From: HGM04593 sp045660825
Lineage (GTDB): Bacteria > Bacteroidota > Bacteroidia > Bacteroidales > Bacteroidaceae
Assembly: GCA_045660825.1 (NCBI GenBank)
Contig: JAZREN010000054.1
Location: 1 to 11,815, forward strand
Reading direction: 5' to 3'
Length of the DNA stretch: 11,815 nt
Made by a program: the position numbers and the translations under genes. Shown one piece after another: positions 1 to 7,043 of this stretch. Under the pieces are notes generated by a model. It searched no databases, was not told the DNA's origin, and saw only the letters and a list, made by a program, of their open reading frames with translations. Positions within the stretch are counted from its first letter, which is position 1, and each line of letters opens with the position of its first letter.

Positions 1-1
1 G

Positions 2-151
2 ACTTAATTGCAAAAAGCAGGGTATATAACGGTGGAAAAGGGATTTAAAGGAAAAATGCCCCGTACGACTTGTTCAATAACCCCCGAAGGAATATCGGCC
101 TTTGAGGAGTATGTGATGGCCTTGAAGAACTATTTGGGAGATAGAATCTGA
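2..151 (+). CDS. C-terminal fragment of a winged-helix (MarR-like, HTH_34 type) regulator; possible pseudogene
   Basis: The frame that ends at TGA 149-151 reads LQKAGYITVEKGF, then GKMPRTTCSITPEG and a terminal helix FEEYVMALKNYL. This matches the end of the single winged-helix domain proteins (HTH_34, MarR-like): end of the recognition helix, the wing with its G-K-x-P-R-T-T segment, and a last helix. These are usually about 100-residue DNA-binding repressors. The 5' part lies outside the window. The same frame has a TAA at 5-7, three residues before the conserved A-G-Y-I, so either the gene is broken, the base is a sequencing error, or a contig edge is involved. The family call rests on about 45 residues. 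The TGA overlaps the terminator palindrome by one base. Confidence 0.5.
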
Positions 152-194
152 TAACAATAACCGCGGCAGGCGCGCCTGCTGCGGTTATTGTTAT
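151..194. terminator. 44-bp near-perfect palindrome, bidirectional terminator
   Basis: Bases 151-172 and 173-194 are reverse complements at 21 of 22 positions; the one exception is a G-T pair, which stays paired as G-U in plus-strand RNA. The centre is GGCGCGCC with no built-in loop. The element lies exactly between the convergent regulator fragment (+) and hemW (-). On the plus side it is followed by a T-rich tract. On the minus side the T run is poor, so termination of hemW there is inferred from position. Confidence 0.75.
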
Positions 195-209
195 AGTTGT
201 TTTGTTATA

Positions 210-1337
210 TTATATAAAAATCAACTCCCGTATCACCGCATCGCTGATGAAAATTCCCTTTTCGGTGAGCGACAGGTGTCCGTTCTCTTTTTTCAGGTTA
301 CCAAGTGCAATCTCTTTTTCGGCACTACGCAACATGTAGTTGTTGAGTTTTTCGCTGAACCTCTCTTTAATCCATGCAAGCGGCAAACCTTTTGCGGTGC
401 GCAGTCGGGTGAGGATGGTGTCGTTGTAGCGCTCCTCTTCGGTCAGTTCTTCAATCTCAAAATTCGGGGCATTGCTCTCGACTCCTTCTATATATTCTTT
501 TATGTCGGCAATGTTCCATTGGCGCGACGTTCCGTTGTAGGAGTGGGCGGCAGCTCCGCAACCTATGTATGCTGTGTCGTTCCAGTAGCTGCTGTTGTGG
601 CGGCTCTCGCATCCCGGCAATGCAAAGTTTGAGATTTCGTAGTGGCGGTAGCCTGCTTCTTTGAGCTTTGTAATAAGCATTTGGAACTGCCCTACATTCT
701 CCTCTTCGCTCAGCTCGGCAAAGTCACCGCGCTCAAGGGCGCGGTGCATGGGTGTTCCCTCTTCGTATGTGAGGTTGTAGGCCGACAGGTGGTCGGGGCG
801 CAGTGCTATGGCGCTCTCTAGGTCGTGCTCCCAGTCGCTCAAGGTTGAACCGGGGAGAGCAAATATCAGGTCTATGCTTATGTTGTCATATCCTGCCGCG
901 CGCGCGTTGTGCACGGCTGCGCGTGCCTTGTCGGCATCGTGTCGTCGGCCAAGACGCTTTAGCTGTGTGTCGTTGAAACTCTGCACTCCCATACTGATGC
1001 GGTTGAACGGCAATTGCTTGAGCTGTGCAAGGAACTCGGGGGTGAGGTCATCTGGGTTGCACTCGATGGTCACTTCCGGTGTTGCCGATATGTTGTAGCA
1101 GGCATATATGGTGTCACATATTCTCTGCAGTTGTTCAATGGATAGTGTCGACGGCGTTCCGCCTCCAAAATATATTGTCTCAATTGTGGCTTCTCCTGCA
1201 TAATCCTTGCGCATGACGAGTTCCTTGCATAGTGCATTGACATACTGTTCCCTTATATTATATAAGGTGGTAGAGTAGAAAGCGCAGTAACTGCATCGCT
1301 GCTTGCAGAATGGGATATGTATATAAATGCCGGCCAT
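210..1337 (-). CDS. hemW: HemW-type radical SAM heme chaperone (oxygen-independent coproporphyrinogen oxidase-like)
   Basis: The 375-residue protein starts MAGIYIHIPF and carries the radical-SAM motif C11-x3-C15-x2-C18 followed by A-F. HemW proteins have CAF here, whereas true HemN coproporphyrinogen oxidases have CGC. Further family marks are GGGTPS (58-63, SAM binding), ECNPDD (92-97), GVQSF (117-121), ISIDLIFALPG (153-163), HYEISNF (232-238), HNSSYW (247-252) and YIGCGAAAHS (257-266). A HemN_C-like tail follows from about residue 300. Length is normal for the family. Known HemW binds heme and delivers it to respiratory enzymes, and does not itself oxidise coproporphyrinogen. The gene runs alone toward the palindrome at 151-194, divergent from fusA2. 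No Shine-Dalgarno precedes the ATG at 1335-1337. Older databases often mislabel this family hemN. Confidence 0.93.
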   Translation of the reverse strand: MAGIYIHIPFCKQRCSYCAFYSTTLYNIREQYVNALCKELVMRKDYAGEATIETIYFGGGTPSTLSIEQLQRICDTIYACYNISATPEVTIECNPDDLTPEFLAQLKQLPFNRISMGVQSFNDTQLKRLGRRHDADKARAAVHNARAAGYDNISIDLIFALPGSTLSDWEHDLESAIALRPDHLSAYNLTYEEGTPMHRALERGDFAELSEEENVGQFQMLITKLKEAGYRHYEISNFALPGCESRHNSSYWNDTAYIGCGAAAHSYNGTSRQWNIADIKEYIEGVESNAPNFEIEELTEEERYNDTILTRLRTAKGLPLAWIKERFSEKLNNYMLRSAEKEIALGNLKKENGHLSLTEKGIFISDAVIRELIFI

Positions 1338-1573
1338 TTGTTGCTTTCTGTTAAAAATTTACCGCGAAGTTACTTTTTTTATCTCTTTTTGAAAAAACAT
1401 TCCTGTTCTATTTGCTTTTGTTTTGAAAAATTCCTACATTGCCATCACTTTTAAAAAACTAACTAACCTTTTGGGATGGAGTTAAGGGCGAAGGTGAATA
1501 AAAACTATTCTGAATGATGAAGATTATTTGTTTTAACCCCATTCTCATTCCATAAATAAAAAAACAAAACAAT
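1338..1573. other. Divergent hemW/fusA2 spacer
   Basis: This AT-rich gap of 236 bases separates two divergent genes and must hold both promoters. On the plus strand I find no good TTTG-N19-TAnnTTTG match for fusA2; the nearest is TAACCTTTTG at 1464-1473 with TTG at 1439-1441, but its spacing is off. In Bacteroides thetaiotaomicron fusA2 is reported to be activated by the Crp-like regulator Cur. I could not identify a Cur site by eye, but this is where one would lie. The leader just before the ATG is A-rich with no Shine-Dalgarno. Confidence 0.5.
1365..1372 (-). promoter_or_regulatory. Candidate -7 box of hemW
   Basis: Read on the minus strand this is TAACTTCG, one mismatch from the Bacteroidota -7 element TAnnTTTG. 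A T-rich stretch lies about 19 bases further upstream. It sits 28 bases before the hemW ATG, a suitable distance. The upstream half is weak. Confidence 0.35.
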
Positions 1574-3727
1574 ATGAAAACTTATCAGACTAACGAAATC
1601 AAGAACATTGCGATCGTAGGATGTTCCGGCTCTGGAAAAACCACTCTCACAGAGGCTATGCTCTATGAGGGTGGAATCATTAAACGTAGAGGTACAATTG
1701 AGGCAAAGAACACCGTTAGCGACTACTTCCCTGTTGAGCAGGAGTATGGCTATTCGGTGTTTTCAACTGTATTCCAGATTGAGCAGGCGGGCAAGAAACT
1801 GAATCTTATCGATTGTCCGGGTTCTGACGACTTTGCGGGTAGTATGGTGAGCGCCATGACAGTTGCCGATTTGGCAATGATGGTCATCAATGGCCAGTAT
1901 GGTGTTGAGGTGGGTACACAGAACTGCTACCGCTATGTGAAGAAGATGAAGAAGCCTATGATGTTTGTGGTTAACCAAGTCGACAACGAGAAGTGTGACT
2001 ATGATACCATCATCGAGCAGTTGCAGTCTATCTATGGCTCAAAGGTTGTTCCTGTGCAGTATCCATTGAACGCAGGTCCCGGTTTCAGCACCATCATTGA
2101 CGTTCTGTTGATGAAGAAGCTCACTTTCACCGGTGAGGGTCAGCCACCACTCGTTGAGGATATCCCTGCCGGCGAGTTGGAGAAGGCAAAGGCTCTTCAC
2201 ATGGAGCTTGTTGAGAAGGCTGCCGAGAACGAGGAGGGCCTGATGGACAAGTTCTTCGAGAGCGAGGAGTTGACAACCGACGAAATCCGCATGGGTGCAC
2301 GCATGGGTCTTGAGACCGACAGTGTTTATCCTGTTCTCTGCTGCTCGGCTTCTACCGACGTAGCTGTCAGCCGTTTGCTTGAGTTCCTTGCCAACGTGGC
2401 TCCTGAAATCAATGACATGCCACAGCCTGTTGATGCAGATGGTGAGACAGTACCTTATAACAGCGAGGCTCCAACGTCAATCTTCTTCTACAAGACATCT
2501 GTTGAACCACATATCGGTGAGGTGAACTATTTCAAGGTGATGAGCGGTACATTGAAGGCCGGTGACGACCTTGTGAACGCCGACCGTGGTTCAAAGGAGC
2601 GCATAGCACAGATTTTCTGCAGCGCAGGTGCAAACCGTGTGGCTGTCGATGAGTTGAAGGCCGGTGACCTTGGATGTACAGTGAAATTGAAGGATATAAA
2701 GATTGGCAATACACTGAATGCAAAGGATTGCAACCACAAGTTTGCACTTGTGAAGTATCCGGCATCCAAGTATTCACGTGCCATCAAGCCTGTGAACGAG
2801 TCTGAAATCGAGAAGATGATGCAGATTCTCAACCGTATGCACGAGGAGGATCCAACATGGCGCATTGAGCAGTCTAAGGAGCTCCGTCAGACAATCGTTC
2901 ATGGTCAGGGTGAGTTCCACTTGCGTACTTTGAAATGGCGTCTTGAGCACGTGGAGAAGGTGATGGTGAAATACGAGGAGCCCAAGATTCCTTACCGCGA
3001 GACAATTACAAAGGCTGCGCGTGCCGATTATCGCCACAAGAAACAGTCTGGTGGTGCCGGTCAGTTCGGTGAGGTTCACATGATTGTTGAGCCATACGAG
3101 GAGGGCAAGCCATTGCAGGAGGTATATCGTTTCGGCGGTCAGGAGTTCAAGATTAACGCCAAGGCTACCGAGGAGGTAACGCTCGACTGGGGCGGCAAGC
3201 TCGTGTTCGTGAACAGTATTGTAGGTGGTAGCATCGATGCACGCTTTATGCCTGCAATCCTCAAGGGTGTTATGGAGCGCATGGAGCGCGGTCCGCTTAC
3301 AGGTTCTTATGCACGTGACGTGCGCGTGATTGTTTACGATGGTAAGATGCACCCGGTAGACTCTAACGAGCTTTCATTTATGCTCGCTGGCCGCAATGCC
3401 TTCAGTGCTGCGTTCCGTGAGGCTGGTCCAAAGGTGTTGGAGCCTGTATATGATGTTGAGGTGTTCGTTCCATCGGACAAGATGGGTGATGTCATGAGTG
3501 ATATCCAGGGACGTCGCGGTATGATTATGGGTATGGAGAGTGAGAACGGTTATGAGAAGCTTGCAGCCAAGGTTCCTTTGAAGGAGATGGCTTCTTACTC
3601 TACAACATTAAGCTCACTCACCGGTGGTCGTGCTTCGTTCATTATGTCACCTTCGACATATGAACTTGTACCTGGTGATGTACAGAACAAGCTTGTTGAG
3701 GAACTTGCAATAAAGGACGAGGATTAA
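1574..3727 (+). CDS. fusA2: EF-G2, elongation factor G paralogue with altered GTPase centre
   Basis: This 717-residue protein has the EF-G domain order: G domain (about 1-285), domain II (300-395), III (410-470), IV (472-610) and V (620-707). The P-loop GCSGSGKTT (16-24) is intact. Switch II reads DCPGSDD, so Ser84 replaces the catalytic His of EF-G (DTPGHVD). Switch I reads EYGYSV where EF-G has ERGITI, and NKxD is NQVD (134-137). Domain IV keeps QSGGAGQFG but has a longer stretch (about 508-541) than E. coli EF-G. These traits match Bacteroides EF-G2, reported to support translation and gut colonisation without GTP hydrolysis and to be induced in carbon starvation. I infer the same role: ribosome translocation saving GTP. 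It is unlikely to be the housekeeping fusA, or a tetracycline protection protein, since key GTPase residues are lost. Confidence 0.92.
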   Translation: MKTYQTNEIKNIAIVGCSGSGKTTLTEAMLYEGGIIKRRGTIEAKNTVSDYFPVEQEYGYSVFSTVFQIEQAGKKLNLIDCPGSDDFAGSMVSAMTVADLAMMVINGQYGVEVGTQNCYRYVKKMKKPMMFVVNQVDNEKCDYDTIIEQLQSIYGSKVVPVQYPLNAGPGFSTIIDVLLMKKLTFTGEGQPPLVEDIPAGELEKAKALHMELVEKAAENEEGLMDKFFESEELTTDEIRMGARMGLETDSVYPVLCCSASTDVAVSRLLEFLANVAPEINDMPQPVDADGETVPYNSEAPTSIFFYKTSVEPHIGEVNYFKVMSGTLKAGDDLVNADRGSKERIAQIFCSAGANRVAVDELKAGDLGCTVKLKDIKIGNTLNAKDCNHKFALVKYPASKYSRAIKPVNESEIEKMMQILNRMHEEDPTWRIEQSKELRQTIVHGQGEFHLRTLKWRLEHVEKVMVKYEEPKIPYRETITKAARADYRHKKQSGGAGQFGEVHMIVEPYEEGKPLQEVYRFGGQEFKINAKATEEVTLDWGGKLVFVNSIVGGSIDARFMPAILKGVMERMERGPLTGSYARDVRVIVYDGKMHPVDSNELSFMLAGRNAFSAAFREAGPKVLEPVYDVEVFVPSDKMGDVMSDIQGRRGMIMGMESENGYEKLAAKVPLKEMASYSTTLSSLTGGRASFIMSPSTYELVPGDVQNKLVEELAIKDED

Positions 3728-3746
3728 ACCCGTTTGGCATATTGAT

Positions 3747-3779
3747 AAAAGGGGAAGGATTTTGTTCTTCCCCTTTTTT
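3747..3779 (+). terminator. Intrinsic terminator of fusA2
   Basis: AAAAGGGGAAG (3747-3757) pairs with CTTCCCCTTTT (3767-3777) around a 9-base loop, and the T run continues to 3779. It starts 20 bases after the fusA2 stop codon. Confidence 0.9.
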
Positions 3780-3897
3780 GTTATGTTAAAAAAGTGCTGT
3801 TTTTAGCATTTGTGTTTCAATGTGTGTTGTTTTGGTTGTTGAAATCGCAAGTAATTTGTTTTGTTATGTTAATTAATGAGAAAAGTGCTGAATTAAT
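3780..3897 (+). repeat. Split direct repeat upstream of rprX
   Basis: GTTATGTTAA followed by AAAAGTGCTG occurs at 3780-3799 as one continuous block. It recurs at 3863-3872 and 3881-3890 with eight extra bases between the halves. The second copy is also flanked by AATTAAT at 3871-3877 and 3891-3897, starting exactly 20 bp apart. The second copy ends about 18 bp before the -33 box of rprX, a normal place for an activator or autoregulator to bind. Function is inferred only from place. Confidence 0.45.
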
Positions 3898-3907
3898 AGC
3901 CGCACAA

Positions 3908-3940
3908 TTTGTATAAATAAAAATCAAGGTTTTATATTTG
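3908..3940 (+). promoter_or_regulatory. Promoter of rprXY
   Basis: TTTG at 3908-3911, a 21-base spacer, then TATATTTG at 3933-3940, a full match to the Bacteroidota -33/-7 consensus. Transcription would be expected to start about 4-7 bases after the box, which is at the rprX start codon. Confidence 0.7.
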
Positions 3941-3944
3941 CGAT

Positions 3945-5486
3945 ATGAAAAAGATGACTATCAGTGCCGTTGCCATTGTTATGGGTGTTTGTTTTGTGGC
4001 CTTGCTTTATCTGCAGGTTACATACATCAACACGCTTGTCGACATTCGCAAAGGGCAGTTCTTTGAGGGTGTGCGTAGAAGCCTGAATCAGGTGGCCCGC
4101 AAGCTTGAGATGGACGAGGTGCGCAAGTATCTGGCCGAGGACAATAACGGTTATATCAAAAAAAGCAGCATTGTTGCCGGCAATCCAATGGTTGTGCGCA
4201 GCTACACCACATCTACCAGCAATGGTGGGGTTGTTTCGACGATAACGGTGAACACAGCTGTCCCGCAGAACCATCATCACCTTGACGAGGATTTCTTTAT
4301 CAAGGATTTGAGTAAGGTGCTCACAGTGGAAGAGGCGCAGCGCCTGCAGCACGATGCCCTGAAGATGAGGGCTAAGTATCAGCGTGATGTGCTTGACGAG
4401 GTTATCTTCCATATGCTCGATAATGCCGGTTCAATGCCTTTGCAGAACCGAATAGAGGATTTCCAGGGACTGGAGCAGTATATTGCGGCCGAATTGCGCA
4501 ACAACGGTGTCGAGGATATGCCTTTTGGCGTGAGAGTGCTCGACCACCATGGACGTGACACGGTATACAGCAGTATCGGTTCCGATTGTGGCAAACTCAT
4601 CAGGCAGCCGCTGTTCGAGAACGACAATTCCATGCGTGCGGCAATGCTTGAGCTTTGTTTTCCACAGCAGGCTTTGAACAAATTTATATATCGTTCGGTT
4701 AAATTTATGCTGCCGTCATTGCTGTTTACGTTTGTCCTGTTGATAACATTCGTTTTCACTCTGTACTTGGCGGTAAGGCATAAGAGGATAACAAAGATGA
4801 AGAATGATTTCATCAACAATATGACGCATGAGTTCAAGACGCCTATCTCGGCCATCTCGCTTGCAGCGCAGATGTTGCAGGATGAGAGTGTCTCAAAGTC
4901 GCCCGAGATGTTCCAACGACTTTCGGGTGTCATATCAAGCGAGACAAAGCGCTTACGCTTCCAGGTAGACAAGGTGCTGCAGATGTCAATGTTCGATGAC
5001 AAGAATACGGCGGCCTTGAATATGAAGGAGCTCGATGCCAATGAACTAATTTCGGGTATTGTGAATACCTTTGCTGTGAAGGTGGGGCAGAGCGGTGGCT
5101 CGATAAAGACGTTGCTCGAGGCTACAGACCCTTATATCTGTGCCGACGAGATGCACTTTACCAATGTGGTGTTCAACCTGCTCGACAATGCGGTGAAGTA
5201 CAGACGTCAGGATGTGCCCATTGAATTGGAGGTGCGCACATGGAACTCGGGTGAAAAGTTCATGATGTCGGTGAAGGACAATGGTATTGGAATGAAGAAG
5301 GAGCACCTTAAGAAAATTTTTGAACGCTTTTACCGTGTGCACACCGGCAATGTCCACAACGTCAAGGGCTTTGGTCTTGGTCTTGCCTATGTGAAACAGA
5401 TTGTGAGGGCGCACCGTGGAACAATACATGCCGAGAGTGAGAGTGGCGTTGGAACAACATTTGTAATTGTATTACCTTTAAAATAG
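3945..5486 (+). CDS. rprX: RprX-like sensor histidine kinase
   Basis: This 513-residue inner-membrane kinase has one membrane helix at about 7-26, a periplasmic sensor region at about 28-252 with no family I recognise, and a second helix at about 254-278. The HisKA domain holds NNMTHEFKTP with phospho-acceptor His295. The HATPase domain carries the N box NVVFNLLDNAVKY (407-419), DNGIGM (445-450), the F box FERFYR and the G2 box GFGLGL (475-480). All residues needed for activity are visible. The gene is followed after seven bases by its response regulator, so the pair is co-transcribed. Sequence style and the partner suggest the RprX/RprY system first described in Bacteroides fragilis, but the signal sensed is unknown. 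The start chosen has no ribosome site and lies almost at the predicted transcription start; ATG 3954 (Met4) is an alternative. Confidence 0.85.
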   Translation: MKKMTISAVAIVMGVCFVALLYLQVTYINTLVDIRKGQFFEGVRRSLNQVARKLEMDEVRKYLAEDNNGYIKKSSIVAGNPMVVRSYTTSTSNGGVVSTITVNTAVPQNHHHLDEDFFIKDLSKVLTVEEAQRLQHDALKMRAKYQRDVLDEVIFHMLDNAGSMPLQNRIEDFQGLEQYIAAELRNNGVEDMPFGVRVLDHHGRDTVYSSIGSDCGKLIRQPLFENDNSMRAAMLELCFPQQALNKFIYRSVKFMLPSLLFTFVLLITFVFTLYLAVRHKRITKMKNDFINNMTHEFKTPISAISLAAQMLQDESVSKSPEMFQRLSGVISSETKRLRFQVDKVLQMSMFDDKNTAALNMKELDANELISGIVNTFAVKVGQSGGSIKTLLEATDPYICADEMHFTNVVFNLLDNAVKYRRQDVPIELEVRTWNSGEKFMMSVKDNGIGMKKEHLKKIFERFYRVHTGNVHNVKGFGLGLAYVKQIVRAHRGTIHAESESGVGTTFVIVLPLK

Positions 5487-5493
5487 TTTGATT

Positions 5494-6195
5494 ATGGAAG
5501 AGAAACAGAGAATTTTGCTATGCGAGGACGATGAGAATCTGGGTATGCTTTTGCGTGAATACCTCCAGGCAAAAGGATATTATGCCGAGCTGTGCCCCGA
5601 TGGCGATGCCGGTTACAAAGCTTTTTTGAAAGGCAAGTTCGACTTGTGCGTGCTTGACGTGATGATGCCCATTAAGGATGGCTTTACCCTTGCTCAGGAG
5701 ATACGTGCGGTGAACTCTGAAATCCCCATCATATTCCTCACTGCAAAGTCATTGAACGAGGATATTCTCGAGGGCTTCAAGATTGGCGCCGATGACTACA
5801 TTACAAAACCTTTCAGCATGGAGGTGCTTGTAGTACGCATTGAAACTGTGTTGCGCCGCGTGTGTGGCAAAAAGAATAAGGAGAATGCACTGTACAGGAT
5901 TGGACGTTTTCAGTTCGATACCCAGAAGCAGGTTCTCACCATTGACGACCAGCAGACAAAGCTTACGACCAAGGAGTCTGAACTCCTGAGTCTTTTGTGT
6001 GCTCACCGTAACGAGATTCTGCAGCGTGACTATGCACTCAAGACGGTGTGGACCGATGACAACTATTTCAATGCCCGCAGTATGGATGTGTATATTACAA
6101 AACTGCGCAAGCATCTGAAGGCCGATCCTAACATTGAAATCATTAACATCCACGGAAAGGGTTACAAACTTATTGCCCCCGATGCCGAGGCCTAA
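5494..6195 (+). CDS. rprY: RprY-like OmpR-family response regulator
   Basis: The protein has 233 residues when started at ATG 5494; an in-frame TTG at 5488 would add two residues and is less likely. The receiver domain (1-122) shows the acidic pair D12-D13, phospho-acceptor Asp55 in LDVMMP, Thr83 and Lys105. The C-terminal winged helix of the OmpR/PhoB type covers about 135-228 and ends in the typical HGKGYKL. Strong resemblance to RprY is in the N-terminal CEDDENLGMLL and the segment around GADDYITKPFS. It is expected to take phosphate from RprX and bind DNA as a dimer at direct repeats; whether it controls its own operon is open, but paired repeats are present upstream of rprX. Confidence 0.88.
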   Translation: MEEKQRILLCEDDENLGMLLREYLQAKGYYAELCPDGDAGYKAFLKGKFDLCVLDVMMPIKDGFTLAQEIRAVNSEIPIIFLTAKSLNEDILEGFKIGADDYITKPFSMEVLVVRIETVLRRVCGKKNKENALYRIGRFQFDTQKQVLTIDDQQTKLTTKESELLSLLCAHRNEILQRDYALKTVWTDDNYFNARSMDVYITKLRKHLKADPNIEIINIHGKGYKLIAPDAEA

Positions 6196-6198
6196 AAT

Positions 6199-6226
6199 AA
6201 AAAAGCACCCGATTGGGTGCTTTTTT
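6199..6226. terminator. Bidirectional terminator between rprY and the small membrane gene
   Basis: GCACCC (6205-6210) and GGGTGC (6215-6220) pair around GATT, flanked by six A and six T. The stem is thus 12 bp and has a T run on both strands. It sits between convergent genes, 4 bases after the rprY stop. Confidence 0.92.
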
Positions 6227-6252
6227 ATTTGGAATGTGCTGCGGATGATTCT

Positions 6253-6444
6253 TTATTTCTTGATTTCCTCGCTGATGGCTTTCTTGCCTGCAAAGATGTA
6301 GGTAATCAAACCGGCAATGACCAACGCAACAGCGCCGAAGCTGATTGCGTTATAGTTGTTCCACGCCATTGTCATGCTCAATGAGATGATGACAGCTCCA
6401 ATAAGGATGAGAACCAATCCAATAATCTGAATCTTTTTTGCCAT
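6253..6444 (-). CDS. Small two-helix membrane protein, function unknown
   Basis: The 63-residue product begins MAKKIQIIGL and has two hydrophobic segments, about 7-26 and 33-53, joined by a short WNNYNA turn. The tail GKKAISEEIKK is charged. By the positive-inside rule both ends should face the cytoplasm. I do not recognise a named family. Reasons to accept it as a real gene: a clean membrane-protein composition, its own start codon with a plausible promoter at 6479-6486, a shared terminator at its 3' end, and no competing frame. It sits alone between the two-component operon and the ribosomal operon. Confidence 0.75.
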   Translation of the reverse strand: MAKKIQIIGLVLILIGAVIISLSMTMAWNNYNAISFGAVALVIAGLITYIFAGKKAISEEIKK

Positions 6445-6478
6445 AGTGCTATATGTTTTTTATATTATTTTCCTTTTG

Positions 6479-6486
6479 CAAAGAAA
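6479..6486 (-). promoter_or_regulatory. Candidate -7 box of the small membrane gene
   Basis: On the minus strand this reads TTTCTTTG, one mismatch from TAnnTTTG. It would give a leader of about 30 bases. No good -33 box is seen. Confidence 0.35.
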
Positions 6487-6621
6487 CGCATAAATATTAA
6501 GAGAATGAAATTTTTTTATAAAAAATAAAGTTTTTTTGCTGCAAATAGTTGCTTTGTGCCTCTCCGGGCTGTAAAAATGCCCTGATTTATGGTGCTTTAG
6601 GCAAAAAGATGCCCGATGTCT

Positions 6622-6651
6622 TTTGTGTTTAAGAAAAATTGTATATCTTTG
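6622..6651 (+). promoter_or_regulatory. Promoter of the rpsF-rpsR-rplI operon
   Basis: TTTG at 6622-6625, an 18-base spacer and TATCTTTG at 6644-6651, followed by CAC, a common sequence after strong Bacteroidota promoters. The expected start near 6656 gives a leader of about 45 bases that is AT-rich and lacks a Shine-Dalgarno before rpsF. Confidence 0.75.
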
Positions 6652-6699
6652 CACCCGCGTTTAGTAAAAACGATTGTTTAACCAATTTATTAATTAAAA

Positions 6700-7041
6700 A
6701 TGAATCAATACGAGACCGTTTTCATTTTGACTCCCGTTTTGTCTGATGCTCAGATGAAGGAAGCGGTAGAGAAATTCAAAGGCATTCTCATTGCTGAAGG
6801 TGCTGAGATTGTCAATGAAGAGAACTGGGGACTTAAGAAGCTTGCTTACCCCATCGAGAAGAAGACCACTGGCTTCTATGTAATGTTTGAGTTCAACGCA
6901 GAGCCAAAGGTTATTTCTAAGTTAGAGTTGCAGTACCGTCGCGACGAGCGCGTTATTCGCTCATTGGTAGTTAAGTTGGACAAGTATGCTGCAGAGTATG
7001 CTGCCAAGAGAAGAAATTTAAAAGCTAATAAGGAGAATTGA
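6700..7041 (+). CDS. rpsF: Ribosomal protein bS6
   Basis: The 113-residue protein starts MNQYETVFILTPVLSDAQ and carries the bS6 hallmarks NEENWGLKKLAYPIEKK (39-55) and YRRDERVIRSLVVKLDKY. It is the first gene of a three-gene operon. bS6 binds 16S rRNA in the platform of the small subunit as a pair with bS18. It ends two bases before the rpsR start. No Shine-Dalgarno precedes its ATG; the leader ends AATTAAAA, the usual A-rich Bacteroidota start context. Confidence 0.97.
   Translation: MNQYETVFILTPVLSDAQMKEAVEKFKGILIAEGAEIVNEENWGLKKLAYPIEKKTTGFYVMFEFNAEPKVISKLELQYRRDERVIRSLVVKLDKYAAEYAAKRRNLKANKEN
7031..7035 (+). promoter_or_regulatory. Shine-Dalgarno site of rpsR
   Basis: AGGAG lies eight bases before ATG 7044, inside the 3' end of rpsF. 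It also decides the start: an in-frame TTG at 7038 would be too close. Such sites are rare in this phylum. Confidence 0.75.
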
Positions 7042-7043
7042 TT

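Noticed and set aside
276..632. Plus-strand frame of 118 codons opposite hemW
   Set aside because: It lies wholly inside hemW, whose radical-SAM motifs run across the region; no start signal.
2774..3352. Long antisense frame of 192 codons opposite fusA2
   Set aside because: It is the mirror of a strongly codon-biased gene; the translation is rich in His, Leu and Thr and shows no domain.
4379..5041. Antisense frame of 220 codons opposite rprX
   Set aside because: The rprX frame has a full kinase motif series here; the antisense product is Ser-rich without any recognisable motif.
5488..5490. TTG as start of rprY
   Set aside because: ATG follows two codons later at 5494 and fits the family N terminus; the TTG is one base after the rprX stop.
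6460..6654. Minus-strand frame of 64 codons between the small membrane gene and rpsF
   Set aside because: Low-complexity Lys/Phe/His-rich product in AT-rich DNA that overlaps the rpsF promoter region; no sign of a gene.
6656..6699. S6:S18-binding autoregulatory RNA in the rpsF leader
   Set aside because: The leader is short and AT-rich and I cannot find the expected CCG bulge within a stable stem, so I do not claim it.
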